A DNA stretch of 64,000 bases from Tateyamaria sp. ANG-S1 (GTDB lineage: Bacteria; Pseudomonadota; Alphaproteobacteria; Rhodobacterales; Rhodobacteraceae), in assembly GCF_000814025.1 (NCBI RefSeq), contig NZ_JWLL01000003.1, positions 483,597 to 547,596 of the forward strand, in the 5' to 3' direction. The notes beneath the pieces were generated by a model. The model made no database searches and was not told the origin of the DNA. It saw only the letters and a list, made by a program, of their open reading frames with translations. Shown here piece by piece: positions 38,514 through 46,679 of this stretch (within the stretch, counting starts at the first letter, position 1; each line of letters starts with the position of its first letter). Both the position numbers and the translations under genes were made by a program.

Positions 38514-38670
38514 ACGTTACATCGGTTTGATGCGGGTCACACCCGAGTGCCCGTGCTTAGTTAGCTATAAAAACGAACGGACATACGAATTCGTTGGCTT
38601 CATGTTTACCTGTCAGCGGCGACAATAAAGCGATGGGCATACTGTACCGAAACCGGCAGCGTTCGGTAGC

Positions 38671-39342
38671 TCAGTCGTCGCCCGCCGCCATGTCAGCCAA
38701 TGCGCCGGGGTCGTGCACGACGATGGTTTGTGCGCCATCAAGCGACATTACGCCGGATTTGCGCAACGTCGTGAACGCACGGCTTACAGTTTCGGTTGTC
38801 AGTCCCAGAAAATCCGCAATGTCGCTGCGTGACATCGGCAGTTCTATCCTGCGCCCGAGGTCGAAATCTTCACCATAGCAGGTGGTCAATACGTTCAGGA
38901 AGGATGCGACACGTTCAAGCGCCGACTTGCGGCCCAGCATCATCACATGGTCCTGCATGGCGCTGATCTCGCGCAACGCGGCCTCAAGCAAGGCGCGGTG
39001 CAATGCGGGATCACCGTCCCCGCTGTCCAATGCCGACCGCCGGTATGCAAAAAGGGTCGCGTCCACCAGCGCGTCGCAATCGGTATGATGTCGCCCGTCG
39101 GATGGAAAACCGATGATGTCGCCCGGATACCCGAACGAGATCACTTGCCGACGCCCGTCCTCCAGCATGCGCGTCAACCTGACAACCCCGCGCGTGACCT
39201 GGTAAAGGCGCTCTACTGTGTCTCCCTCGCGGTAGAGATGCTGTCCGGCCCGAACCGCGGTTGGCAACCCGGCCGCCGTTACACCGTGTTCTGTCAGAAG
39301 ACCACGAGGGGGACGGTTTTCCGCGGTCAGCGTGACGTACAT
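38671..39342 (-). CDS. Crp/Fnr family regulator, FixK/Dnr-like
   Basis: This 223-residue transcription factor has an N-terminal cyclic-nucleotide-binding fold (AGQHLYREGDTVERLYQVTRGVVRL), a dimerisation helix and a C-terminal winged helix. The recognition helix reads LPMSRSDIADFLGLTTETVSRAFTTL, and its E-T-V-S-R pattern is the FNR/FixK type that reads TTGA half-sites. The N-terminal cysteine cluster of oxygen-sensing Fnr is absent, so it is more like FixK or Dnr. The start follows GGGGGAG. It is divergent from the response regulator, and four TTGA-N6-TCAA boxes lie within the next 7 kb. Confidence 0.88.
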   Translation of the reverse strand: MYVTLTAENRPPRGLLTEHGVTAAGLPTAVRAGQHLYREGDTVERLYQVTRGVVRLTRMLEDGRRQVISFGYPGDIIGFPSDGRHHTDCDALVDATLFAYRRSALDSGDGDPALHRALLEAALREISAMQDHVMMLGRKSALERVASFLNVLTTCYGEDFDLGRRIELPMSRSDIADFLGLTTETVSRAFTTLRKSGVMSLDGAQTIVVHDPGALADMAAGDD

Positions 39343-39501
39343 TCCGGTCTCCCCCAATTGCTCGCAAGCCCCTTGGTGAAGCGCAGGTGTATTCCTACAT
39401 ATGGTTGTACCTGTGCGTTTTGTATCAATTTGTAATTTTGCTCGACGGATCCCGGTCCGAAGGGCTGCTCGTGCATCTGCACCAATCTGCTGGAGTACAA
39501 G

Positions 39502-40275
39502 TTGGACCAAAGACCATCGACGCTGGTTGTGGAAGACGACCCCAAAGTACGCGCTGTGCTACGCAATTTGCTGGAAGATGATGGGTTTCAGGTCATGGAA
39601 GCCACATCAGCGGCTGAGACCCTCGAATGTATCGCCGCGCAGGATCTGAGCCTGGTCACACTTGATATCCATCTTGGCGCGGAAAGCGGGCTCGACCTTG
39701 CGCGGCAGATCAGAAAGCTGTCCACCGTCCCGATGGTGATGGTGACCGGCAAGGACGATCTGATCGACCGCATTGTCGGGCTGGAAGTCGGAGCAGATGA
39801 CTACATCACCAAGCCGTTTCACGTGCGAGAAGTGATTGCACGCATCCGTGCCGTTCTGCGCCGCCACCAGTTTGCGGAAGAGGACGCGCACCGGAGCAGG
39901 CCCGCTGCGCGCGAGCCCATGGGAAGCACCGCCTACCATTTCGACGGCGTCATCGCCATTCCCGACCACATGCAGGTGATTGATCGTGCCGGGTCCGACT
40001 GCCAATTGACCAGCGGTGATTTCAACCTGCTCAACGTGTTTCTGGAACGACCGATGCGGGTTCTGTCACGTGATCAGCTGATGGATCTGACCCATGGGGC
40101 GACATGGTCCCCACTAGACCGGACGGTCGACAACCAGATCGCGCGGTTGCGCAAGAAAATCGAACGGAACCCATCAGAACCGCGCCTGATCAAGACCGTG
40201 CGCGGTGTGGGCTATACCTTTGCCTGCCCGGTCGAGCGCAAGGCACTGGCTGCCACGTACTACAACAGAGCCTGA
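39502..40275 (+). CDS. OmpR/PhoB-family response regulator with TTG start
   Basis: The 257-residue protein has a receiver domain with the acidic pocket EDD (residues 11-13), phosphoacceptor Asp55 in VTLDIHLG and Lys in TKPF. A 30-residue linker and a C-terminal OmpR-type winged helix follow (NLLNVFLERPMRVLSRDQLMDLTHG...RTVDNQIARLRKKIE...IKTVRGVGYTF). No ATG or GTG is available at the domain boundary. The TTG at 39502 has GGAG seven bases upstream, so a rare TTG start is indicated. The 3' end overlaps the convergent kinase gene by 16 bp, suggesting a cognate pair. Confidence 0.9.
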   Translation: MDQRPSTLVVEDDPKVRAVLRNLLEDDGFQVMEATSAAETLECIAAQDLSLVTLDIHLGAESGLDLARQIRKLSTVPMVMVTGKDDLIDRIVGLEVGADDYITKPFHVREVIARIRAVLRRHQFAEEDAHRSRPAAREPMGSTAYHFDGVIAIPDHMQVIDRAGSDCQLTSGDFNLLNVFLERPMRVLSRDQLMDLTHGATWSPLDRTVDNQIARLRKKIERNPSEPRLIKTVRGVGYTFACPVERKALAATYYNRA

Positions 40276-41786
40276 AGCCGTTTGGCGAGATCGGATTGCC
40301 TGTAGGGCTTGTGCAGAACATCGTAGCGCTTGGTTCCGCCCAGCTTGCTGGTCACAACGTCGCTTGCATAGCCCGAGGTCAGCAGCACCCGCACGTCGGG
40401 AAATTCTTCGCGGATCTTAGCCGCCAGGTCATAGCCGTTCAGCGTGCCCGGCATGACAAGGTCGGAAAAGACGATGTCGATGTGAACCCCTGATTGCAAC
40501 AGGACATAGGCATCGTCGCCGTTCGCCGCCTCCAGGGTTTTGTAGCCCAGGTCGCGTACCCGCTCGATGGACAGTTTGCGGACGCGCGGATTGTCCTCGA
40601 CCACCAGAACAACCTCTGCACTGCCGCGCGGTATCGCGGTGGGCATAACGCTGGCGATCGCCTCTCCCGCATCTTGTGTTTCTCGAACAATTGGGAAGTA
40701 CAGACCGAAACTCGTGCCATGGCCAAGTTCGCTGTAAAGCGTGATGTGGCCACCCGACTGCCGCACAAAACCATAGACCATGGCAAGGCCAAGGCCCGTT
40801 CCACCCCTGTCAGCCTTGGTCGTGAAAAAGGGCTCGAACGCGCGGCGCTGCGCCTCAAGCGTCATGCCGGCGCCATCATCGCTGATGAACAGGCGTACGT
40901 AAGAGCCGGGAACAATATCGGTTTCCTGCGCCATGTAGTCATCGTCGATGATCACATCGGCGATCGAGATCAGGAACTCGCCCCCATCCGGCATCGCGTC
41001 ACGTGCATTGAGTGCGAGGTTGATCAGCGCGGACTGCAATTGCACCGGATCAATCATCACCTTTCCGACCGTGTCGGCAAAGTCGGTCCGAATTGTATAG
41101 CGCGCGCCAATGGTGCGCCGCAGCAGCGCGAGCGCATTCTGGCATTGCTCGCGCAAGTCCACCAGAACGGGTTTCAAATTGCCCTTGCGCGCAAAGACCA
41201 GCAGGCGCGAGGTCAGGTCCGCCCCCAGTTCGGCAGAGGCAAGCGCGTCATCAATCAGCCCGCGTTGCCGCGCATCCGCACCCCGCATTTGCAACAATTC
41301 AAGATTGCCAATGATCACAGTCAGCAGATTGTTGAAATCGTGCGCGATGCCACCGGTCAGCTGGCCAACGGCATCCAGCCGTTGTGACCGGGCCAGCACT
41401 TCATCGGCCATGTGGCGCTCTGTCAGATCATGCAATATCCCGATGAACAGGATCTGGCCATCAATGTCTGCGCGCCCCACGGACAGGTGAAGCGGGAACA
41501 CGGTGCCGTCCTGACGTTTGCCTTCGACGTTGCGGCCACTTCCAATGATCCGCCGTTCGCCGGTCTTCAGGTGATGCTCCATGAACGTATCGTGCAGGCT
41601 GGCCAACGCCTCGGGCATAAGCACGTTCACCTTTTGCCCGATCAGGTCCCCATCCCCGTAGCCGAACAGCTTGCCGGTCGCCGGGTTCGCACGCAGGATA
41701 CAGCCGGTGCGGTCGGCGACGATGACGGCGTCTGCGGCGGCCTCCATCAGCGCGGTCAGAAGTGCAGGATCACGGGTGGTGTTCAC
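40260..41786 (-). CDS. Hybrid sensor histidine kinase with FixL-like PAS and receiver domain
   Basis: The 508-residue soluble protein begins at a GTG. Residues 10-123 form a PAS domain closely resembling the FixL heme PAS. His65 (SLHDTF) and Arg85 (IIGSGR) align with the FixL heme-ligand His200 and oxygen-sensing Arg220 of Bradyrhizobium. The HisKA domain has phosphoacceptor His149 in GGIAHDFNNLL. The ATPase domain has NLALNARDAM, DDGAGM and GTGLGLAMVYGF. A C-terminal receiver domain has Asp442 in FSDLVMPG. There is no membrane span, consistent with cytoplasmic gas or redox sensing. It probably follows the M50-CBS gene in one transcript and overlaps the response regulator gene tail to tail. 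Confidence 0.9.
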   Translation of the reverse strand: MNTTRDPALLTALMEAAADAVIVADRTGCILRANPATGKLFGYGDGDLIGQKVNVLMPEALASLHDTFMEHHLKTGERRIIGSGRNVEGKRQDGTVFPLHLSVGRADIDGQILFIGILHDLTERHMADEVLARSQRLDAVGQLTGGIAHDFNNLLTVIIGNLELLQMRGADARQRGLIDDALASAELGADLTSRLLVFARKGNLKPVLVDLREQCQNALALLRRTIGARYTIRTDFADTVGKVMIDPVQLQSALINLALNARDAMPDGGEFLISIADVIIDDDYMAQETDIVPGSYVRLFISDDGAGMTLEAQRRAFEPFFTTKADRGGTGLGLAMVYGFVRQSGGHITLYSELGHGTSFGLYFPIVRETQDAGEAIASVMPTAIPRGSAEVVLVVEDNPRVRKLSIERVRDLGYKTLEAANGDDAYVLLQSGVHIDIVFSDLVMPGTLNGYDLAAKIREEFPDVRVLLTSGYASDVVTSKLGGTKRYDVLHKPYRQSDLAKRLQALL

Positions 41787-41865
41787 GGGGTCAAAGCCTT
41801 GTCATGACGTGAAAGGACGCGCGTATTGACCCGCGTCTCGCAATAGCTGTTGGCTGCTGAAATGG

Positions 41866-43023
41866 TCATGGGCGCACCTCGGACCCTGCCCGCTCGACCT
41901 TGCCGATGCTTGCCAATATCCCGAGCTGACGGGTCAGATCAGACAGGCTGACCACACCCTCGATACGGTCGTCCTGCATGACGATAAACTTGCGCTGTTC
42001 GGTGGCTGCAATGCGGGCGAACAGGTCGAGCACCGGCATGTCGTGCGGAACGCAGACTTTATCGTCCGCCGTGATGAAAACGTCGGCAACAGGGGTGTTT
42101 GCCCAGCTCTCGCGATCAATGTGTTGCAGAACAGACGTGTCGATGTACCCCAGCACCTGCCCCCGCTCGACCACAGGCACAAAGCTGACGCGCTTTGCCA
42201 ACATCACCTGATTGACGAGCGTCGCAAGCGTTGTGTCAGGCGCGGTGGTGACCGCTGGTTTTGACATAACGGACCACACCTGCCGATTGCCCAGCAAGGC
42301 GCGGGTGCGTTCCGCGTCCAAGGCGTTGTTGGCTGCCCCGAGGATGAAAAGGCCGATCAGGATTTGCCAGAAGCCTACAACGATGGCGCCCTGAAAGAGC
42401 CCCAGCAGACCAAGTGCGATCAGCGCATATGCCAGGACGGTTCCAGTGCGTGCCGCTGTTTTGGTGGCCGATAGCATATCCCCGCGACGCCACCACAGCC
42501 AGGCCCGAAGCACCCGCCCCCCGTCGAGCGGAAAGGCAGGCAACAGGTTGAAAACGGCAAGCACCATATTCACGAGCGCGAGATAGTACAGCAGGGCGGA
42601 CATCGGCCCGACACCAAAGGCGGCCGCCGCCCCCTCTGCCAGAACGGCGAATGCAAGAGCGAGCGCAATGCTCATGGCTGGTCCGGCGATGGCAATCCAG
42701 AACTCGTGCCGCGCCTTCGTGGGCTCGCGCGCCAGCTCAGCAACACCTCCGAACAGGAACAGCGTGATGCTGCGTGTCTCAATCCCGAACCGCCGCGCTG
42801 CCACTGCGTGTGCCAATTCGTGCCCGACAAGCGAGGCAAAGAACAGACCTGCACCGCACACGGCAAGCAGCGCGTACATCCACTGCGACAGCCCCGGCAC
42901 GGCGGCCGGAAAGCTGTGCTGCGCAAGGCTCCACGTGATCAGGATTGCGATCAGTATCCAGCTTGGATCAATCCGAATTCTGAATCCGAACAGCGTCACG
43001 ATCGTGCGGGCATTGGTAAACAT
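41866..43023 (-). CDS. M50 site-2-type protease with paired CBS domains
   Basis: The 385-residue integral membrane metalloprotease has the zinc motif HELAH (68-72) in a membrane helix and the second motif FPLDGGR with Asp167. This places it in the SpoIVFB-like M50 group. The C-terminal 130 residues form two CBS domains (VMSKPAVTTAPDTTLATLV and VFITADDKVCVPHDMPVLD), which usually bind adenine nucleotides. It probably cleaves a membrane-bound regulatory protein in response to energy state. The start follows AAGGATCGCC. A TTGA-N6-TCAA box lies about 50 bp upstream. Confidence 0.9.
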   Translation of the reverse strand: MFTNARTIVTLFGFRIRIDPSWILIAILITWSLAQHSFPAAVPGLSQWMYALLAVCGAGLFFASLVGHELAHAVAARRFGIETRSITLFLFGGVAELAREPTKARHEFWIAIAGPAMSIALALAFAVLAEGAAAAFGVGPMSALLYYLALVNMVLAVFNLLPAFPLDGGRVLRAWLWWRRGDMLSATKTAARTGTVLAYALIALGLLGLFQGAIVVGFWQILIGLFILGAANNALDAERTRALLGNRQVWSVMSKPAVTTAPDTTLATLVNQVMLAKRVSFVPVVERGQVLGYIDTSVLQHIDRESWANTPVADVFITADDKVCVPHDMPVLDLFARIAATEQRKFIVMQDDRIEGVVSLSDLTRQLGILASIGKVERAGSEVRP

Positions 43024-43072
43024 GACGGCGATCCTTTCGCGCGACACCCTAGTCGCCTGTACCTGCAATACT

Positions 43073-43086
43073 TTGACATGGCTCAA
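43073..43086 (-). promoter_or_regulatory. FNR/FixK-type box upstream of the M50-CBS gene
   Basis: TTGAC-ATGG-CTCAA contains the full TTGA-N6-TCAA core. Its centre is 56 bp before the start codon of the minus-strand protease gene, suitable for activation at about -41. Confidence 0.6.
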
Positions 43087-43142
43087 CCGCAGAAGTCCGC
43101 AAGCGTATGAGGTATGCACTGACGTGGAACACACAGTGGATG

Positions 43143-43156
43143 TTGACAAATCTCAA
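43143..43156 (+). promoter_or_regulatory. FNR/FixK-type box upstream of the effector-domain gene and DUF2892
   Basis: TTGAC-AAAT-CTCAA contains the TTGA-N6-TCAA core. Its centre is 62 bp before the ATG at 43212. It lies 70 bp from the box facing the opposite way, so each divergent promoter has its own site. Confidence 0.6.
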
Positions 43157-43211
43157 CATCCCGTTGCGCGGAACGACATATTCTGACCCCGATGCAACGT
43201 TGGAGTGGCTC

Positions 43212-43613
43212 ATGGACATCTTCACGACCTTGCGCCTTCAGGATGACTTGGCAAAGCTGTCTCACGGCTCCGCGACCCCTCGGCACCTCTTGCCGGATCA
43301 AACCCTTCGATTGGGCGAGGGTGTCGATCTGGCGCTGGTGATTGCGGGTCAGCTCTGCATTGAACGGAACAGGGCGCCCGCGCTGACACTGTCAGGCCCG
43401 TCACTCCTCATGCGATCCGAGGGCGAAGACGCGACAGTTCGCGTCGTGCACAGGCTGACCATTCTGCCTTTGAGCTACGAAAGCTGCGCCGCGCTCGTTG
43501 CAAAGCAAAAAAGCGTCCGCGATCTGTTCTTTGCTGCGATGACGGCGCGCATCCGGCTTTTCCACACGGATCTGGCGCCGCTTATCCCGGCGTCCCCGCT
43601 GGCCTTGCATTGA
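43212..43613 (+). CDS. Small protein resembling a Crp-type effector domain without a DNA-binding domain
   Basis: The 133-residue product begins MDIFTTLRLQDDLAKLSHG after TTGGAGTGGC. Its middle, GVDLALVIAGQLCIERNR...LTLSGPSLLMRSEGEDATVRVVHRLTILPLSYESC, reads like the beta-roll of a Crp/Fnr sensor domain. It is followed by a long helix KSVRDLFFAAMTARI. It ends where a helix-turn-helix would start. It could therefore be a stand-alone ligand-binding or heterodimerising partner. The match is by pattern only. It is cotranscribed with the DUF2892 gene 18 bp downstream. Confidence 0.55.
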   Translation: MDIFTTLRLQDDLAKLSHGSATPRHLLPDQTLRLGEGVDLALVIAGQLCIERNRAPALTLSGPSLLMRSEGEDATVRVVHRLTILPLSYESCAALVAKQKSVRDLFFAAMTARIRLFHTDLAPLIPASPLALH

Positions 43614-43631
43614 GTGCGAGGCAGAAAACGG

Positions 43632-43844
43632 ATGAAATCAAACATCGGACATATCGATCGGCTGCTGCGCTCAAGCGTCGGCGTCCTGATGCTGCTGTCA
43701 GCCACAGAAATCATCCCCGGCATATGGCCCGGCGCACTGGTCCCACAGATCATGGCGATCCTCGGTGGACTGCTGATCGCGACATCGGTGTTCCGTTTCT
43801 GCCCGATCTACTGGCTGCTAGGGGCCTGCACGGCGCGCCGCTGA
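43632..43844 (+). CDS. DUF2892 / YgaP-type small membrane protein
   Basis: The 70-residue protein starts MKSNIGHIDRLLRSSVGVLMLL and has two membrane helices separated by IIPGIWPGALVPQI. It ends FRFCPIYWLLGACTARR. The opening NIGxxDRxLR and closing CPxYxxLG are the DUF2892 (YgaP transmembrane) signature, often fused or linked to rhodanese and sulfur or redox stress genes. Its role is unknown. The island context suggests microaerobic or stress expression. Confidence 0.85.
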   Translation: MKSNIGHIDRLLRSSVGVLMLLSATEIIPGIWPGALVPQIMAILGGLLIATSVFRFCPIYWLLGACTARR

Positions 43845-43852
43845 ACCCGAGT

Positions 43853-44272
43853 CTATTGCTGGATACCTTCCAGATAGGCGGAAAGCGCAATCAGGTCCGA
43901 CGGGATCGGTGTCGAGATACCGTCCTCCTCAACTTGCACCATCGGGCCCAGCCCCTCGTTACCGAACTCGGGCATGGCCGAGGACGGGTGGTCGCGGCGG
44001 TTGAAACCGTCGATCACGCTCATCACGAATGTCTCGGGATAGACGCCGCCATTGCGGGCCGACAGCATCGTCAGATCCGGGGGAGGCCCGCCGAGGCCAA
44101 GGGACGCAACACCGGCACCGGTGCCATCGGTCCCGTGACACACCGCGCATTTCTGCAAGTACAACCGCTCGCCGTGTTCTGCGCTCACGTCCGGTTCAAG
44201 CAGCTCCGGGGAACAGGCCGTGACAAGGGCCGTGGTCGCAACGGCGACGATCAATCTGGTTTGAGGTCTCAT
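43853..44272 (-). CDS. Lipoprotein class I cytochrome c
   Basis: The 139-residue precursor has a lipoprotein signal with lipobox LVTAC. One heme c site, CAVCH, sits in the context YLQKCAVCHGTDGTGAG. A probable axial Met is in SSAMPEFG. It should be anchored in the membrane as a small electron carrier. Maturation would need the ccmABCDG system encoded at 24-26 kb. The start follows GGAAGCGAG. A TTGA-N6-TCAA box is 60 bp upstream, fitting expression under low oxygen. Confidence 0.88.
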   Translation of the reverse strand: MRPQTRLIVAVATTALVTACSPELLEPDVSAEHGERLYLQKCAVCHGTDGTGAGVASLGLGGPPPDLTMLSARNGGVYPETFVMSVIDGFNRRDHPSSAMPEFGNEGLGPMVQVEEDGISTPIPSDLIALSAYLEGIQQ

Positions 44273-44331
44273 ATTCTGCTCGCTTCCTTGTTTTTTGGAA
44301 GCAAACCTAACGGCGCACGACCATGCGCCCT

Positions 44332-44345
44332 TTGACATACCTCAA
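44332..44345 (-). promoter_or_regulatory. FNR/FixK-type box upstream of the cytochrome c gene
   Basis: TTGAC-ATAC-CTCAA has the TTGA-N6-TCAA core. Its centre is about 66 bp before the cytochrome c start codon, in the gap after the adhP stop codon. Confidence 0.6.
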
Positions 44346-44389
44346 ACGACGCATATCGGCGCTGATACGCGAACCCGAAGACGCGAAAC

Positions 44390-45424
44390 TCAGATCTCCA
44401 GCACAATCCGCCCCGAGATCTGTCCGGCCTTCATCCGGTCAAAGATGGCGTTGATATTTTCCAGCCGGTCCCACTCGAAATGGGTTGTCACGCGGTTGTC
44501 GGCGGCAAGGCTCAACGCCTCGGTCAGATCAAGCCGTGTGCCCACGATGGACCCGCGGATCGTGAGGCGCTTCAAGACCACGTCAAAGATCGGCAACGGG
44601 AATGTCCCCGGCGGCAGGCCAACCAGGCTCATCGTTCCGTGGCGACGCAACATGCCGGTGGCCTGGGCAAAAGCCTGCGTGTTCACAGCCGTCACAAGCG
44701 CACCATGCACGCCGCCCAGGTGGTCATTCACCTCTTTTACCGGGTCAACCTCAGCCGCATTGATAGCCACCTCGGCCCCCAGCTTTTTGGCCAATTCCAG
44801 CTTGTCATCGGCGACATCGACGGCGACGACATTCATCCCCATCGCTCTTGCATATTGCACGGCCATGTGACCCAGACCGCCGATCCCGCTGATGGCGACC
44901 CATTGGCCGGGACGCACTTCGGTCTCTTTCAACGCTTTGTAGACTGTCACACCGGCACAGAGCACGGGCGAGGCAGGGCCGTAGTCTATCGCGTTCGGAA
45001 GAAGGCCGACATAGTTGGCATCTGCGCGCACAAACTCGGCATAGCCACCATCGACGGAATAGCCGGTATTTTGCTGGCTCTCGCACAGTGTCTCCCACCC
45101 GCCGGAACAATGCTCGCACCGGCCGCACGCGGTATGCAGCCACGGCACCCCGACGCGGTCCCCTTCCTTCAAATGGGTCACATCGCGGCCCAGTGCGGCC
45201 ACCTCGCCGACACCCTCATGTCCTGGAATGAACGGGGCTGTCGGCTTGACCGGCCAATCGCCCATGGCGGCATGCAGATCCGTATGGCACACGCCCGATG
45301 CCCGCACCCGCACCAACACATCACGCGGACCGATCTGGGGCACAGGAACCTCGCGGATATCAAGCGGATCGCCAAGTTTGGTGACGACGGCGGCTTTCAT
45401 GGACTTGGGCAATGTATCAAGCAT
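44390..45424 (-). CDS. adhP: Zinc-dependent alcohol dehydrogenase, AdhP type
   Basis: AdhP oxidises short alcohols or, in fermentation, reduces acetaldehyde with NADH. The 344-residue protein has the catalytic zinc site GVCHTD and GHEGVGEV. The structural zinc cluster is in [15 protein letters not shown] near residues 98-112. The Rossmann motif is [18 protein letters not shown]. The start follows AAGGAGC. It is divergent from the flavodoxin-like gene, and a perfect FNR box lies between them. In microaerobic regulons this enzyme typically recycles NAD. Confidence 0.93.
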   Translation of the reverse strand: MLDTLPKSMKAAVVTKLGDPLDIREVPVPQIGPRDVLVRVRASGVCHTDLHAAMGDWPVKPTAPFIPGHEGVGEVAALGRDVTHLKEGDRVGVPWLHTACGRCEHCSGGWETLCESQQNTGYSVDGGYAEFVRADANYVGLLPNAIDYGPASPVLCAGVTVYKALKETEVRPGQWVAISGIGGLGHMAVQYARAMGMNVVAVDVADDKLELAKKLGAEVAINAAEVDPVKEVNDHLGGVHGALVTAVNTQAFAQATGMLRRHGTMSLVGLPPGTFPLPIFDVVLKRLTIRGSIVGTRLDLTEALSLAADNRVTTHFEWDRLENINAIFDRMKAGQISGRIVLEI

Positions 45425-45484
45425 GTGCAGGCTCCTTGCGCGGTGGGTCTGGTCATTGAGTGCCACGGGCGGCGCGTGCCGCTT

Positions 45485-45498
45485 TTGATCTTGGTCAA
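45485..45498. promoter_or_regulatory. FNR/FixK-type box between adhP and the flavodoxin-like gene
   Basis: TTGAT-CTTG-GTCAA matches the FNR/FnrL consensus at every defined base. It sits 67 bp (centre) from the adhP start and about 57 bp from the flavodoxin-like start, so it could activate both directions. Confidence 0.7.
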
Positions 45499-45548
45499 TT
45501 CGCGGGGGCCTGCGCGGCGCTAGACTGCACCGCGAAGGATCTGCACCC

Positions 45549-46055
45549 ATGCCCATCACGCCCCGACCTGCCATCTTCTGCTTTTCAAAGACCGGTCACA
45601 GCAGACGGGTCGCAGATGCATTCGCATGCCGAACCGGGGCCGACATTGTTCAAATCGAGGTCGAACGATACCGGTTTCCGCTTCTGTGGATCGCACGCGC
45701 AATCTGGGACGTCGGGCGCAAGGCTGCGCCGCCACTACTCACGGGAAACATCGTCCCTGCGCAAAGACCATGGATTGTCGCCGCGGGGCCCGTCTGGGCC
45801 AACGAACCTGCGCCTCCGTTGCGCAGTGTTCTGGCGGGTCTCGCGACGCTGGAGGCTCCGGTAGGCGTGCTTCTGACATGTGGTCGGTCCAAAGAGCAGA
45901 GCAACAGCTTTGCGACGTGCGAAACCGTGCTGGGTCGGCCCTTGGCCGCCTGCGTCAGCATCCCGAATGACATCGAGGATACGGAAGATATGGACGTATT
46001 GCTCAGTGCGTTTGCTTCGGCGATGACTGGCCGCAGTTCCCTAGGCGCGGCTTAA
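45549..46055 (+). CDS. Flavodoxin-like protein
   Basis: The 168-residue cytoplasmic protein opens with [20 protein letters not shown], matching the flavodoxin FMN phosphate-binding loop (xSxTGxTxxxA). A central strand [21 protein letters not shown] follows, with the tryptophan-bearing FMN loop, then [17 protein letters not shown]. It probably carries electrons or acts as a small flavin reductase. It lies beside an FNR-type box shared with adhP. Redox partner unknown. Confidence 0.78.
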   Translation: MPITPRPAIFCFSKTGHSRRVADAFACRTGADIVQIEVERYRFPLLWIARAIWDVGRKAAPPLLTGNIVPAQRPWIVAAGPVWANEPAPPLRSVLAGLATLEAPVGVLLTCGRSKEQSNSFATCETVLGRPLAACVSIPNDIEDTEDMDVLLSAFASAMTGRSSLGAA

Positions 46056-46212
46056 AGCGCCTTGTGCTCTGGCGACCGGCAGGCCGCCCCTCGCACCCCT
46101 GATACGTTGCCCTTCGCCATACCCGTCCCAATGGCTGCACCGTTTAAGGAGTGGCGCAATGCTGCCGCGCCACTATCTTTCATAGTACCGAAGTCCATCT
46201 GGGAGCGTAGGC

Positions 46213-46677
46213 ATGGCAATTTCACTAAAACTGAATGGCAAGGACCAAACGGTCGAAGCGGAACCCGGCACACCGCTGCTGTGGGTCATCCGTGACGAGT
46301 TGAAGATGACAGGCACGAAATTCGGCTGCGGCGTCGCCTCGTGCGGGGCGTGCACCGTGCACCTGAACGGTGAGCCGGTGCGGTCCTGCCAAACCTATAT
46401 CGAAGACGCGGAAGGGGCCGAGATCACGACGATCGAGGCCATGGGCGATCATAAGATCGGGGCGGCTGTCCAACAGGCCTGGATTGAGCTGGACGTGGTC
46501 CAATGCGGCTATTGCCAGTCGGGCCAGATCATGTCCGCCGTGGGTCTTCTGACTGAAAACCCCAAGCCCTCGGCTCAGGAAATCGATGATTACATGTGGG
46601 GCAACGCCTGCCGCTGCGCCACCTACCAACGTATCCGCGCGGGCATCCAGCGCGCGTCCGAGATCCTGGAGGCGTAA
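46213..46677 (+). CDS. Small 2Fe-2S subunit of a xanthine-dehydrogenase-family hydroxylase
   Basis: This 154-residue IorA-like subunit carries two 2Fe-2S clusters that pass electrons from the molybdenum site. The plant-ferredoxin-type cluster is in CGVASCGACTVHLNG with a fourth Cys in RSCQTY. The second is in CGYCQSGQIM and GNACRCATYQR. The start follows GGGAGCGTAGGC. It is followed after two bases by the molybdopterin subunit gene. No FAD subunit is present, which is typical of isoquinoline 1-oxidoreductase or periplasmic aldehyde oxidase types. Confidence 0.92.
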   Translation: MAISLKLNGKDQTVEAEPGTPLLWVIRDELKMTGTKFGCGVASCGACTVHLNGEPVRSCQTYIEDAEGAEITTIEAMGDHKIGAAVQQAWIELDVVQCGYCQSGQIMSAVGLLTENPKPSAQEIDDYMWGNACRCATYQRIRAGIQRASEILEA

Positions 46678-46679
46678 TC

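Noticed and set aside
38527-38540. TTGAT-GCGG-GTCAC as a fifth FNR-type box
   Set aside because: The last base breaks the TTGA-N6-TCAA core, and no start codon lies at a suitable distance downstream.
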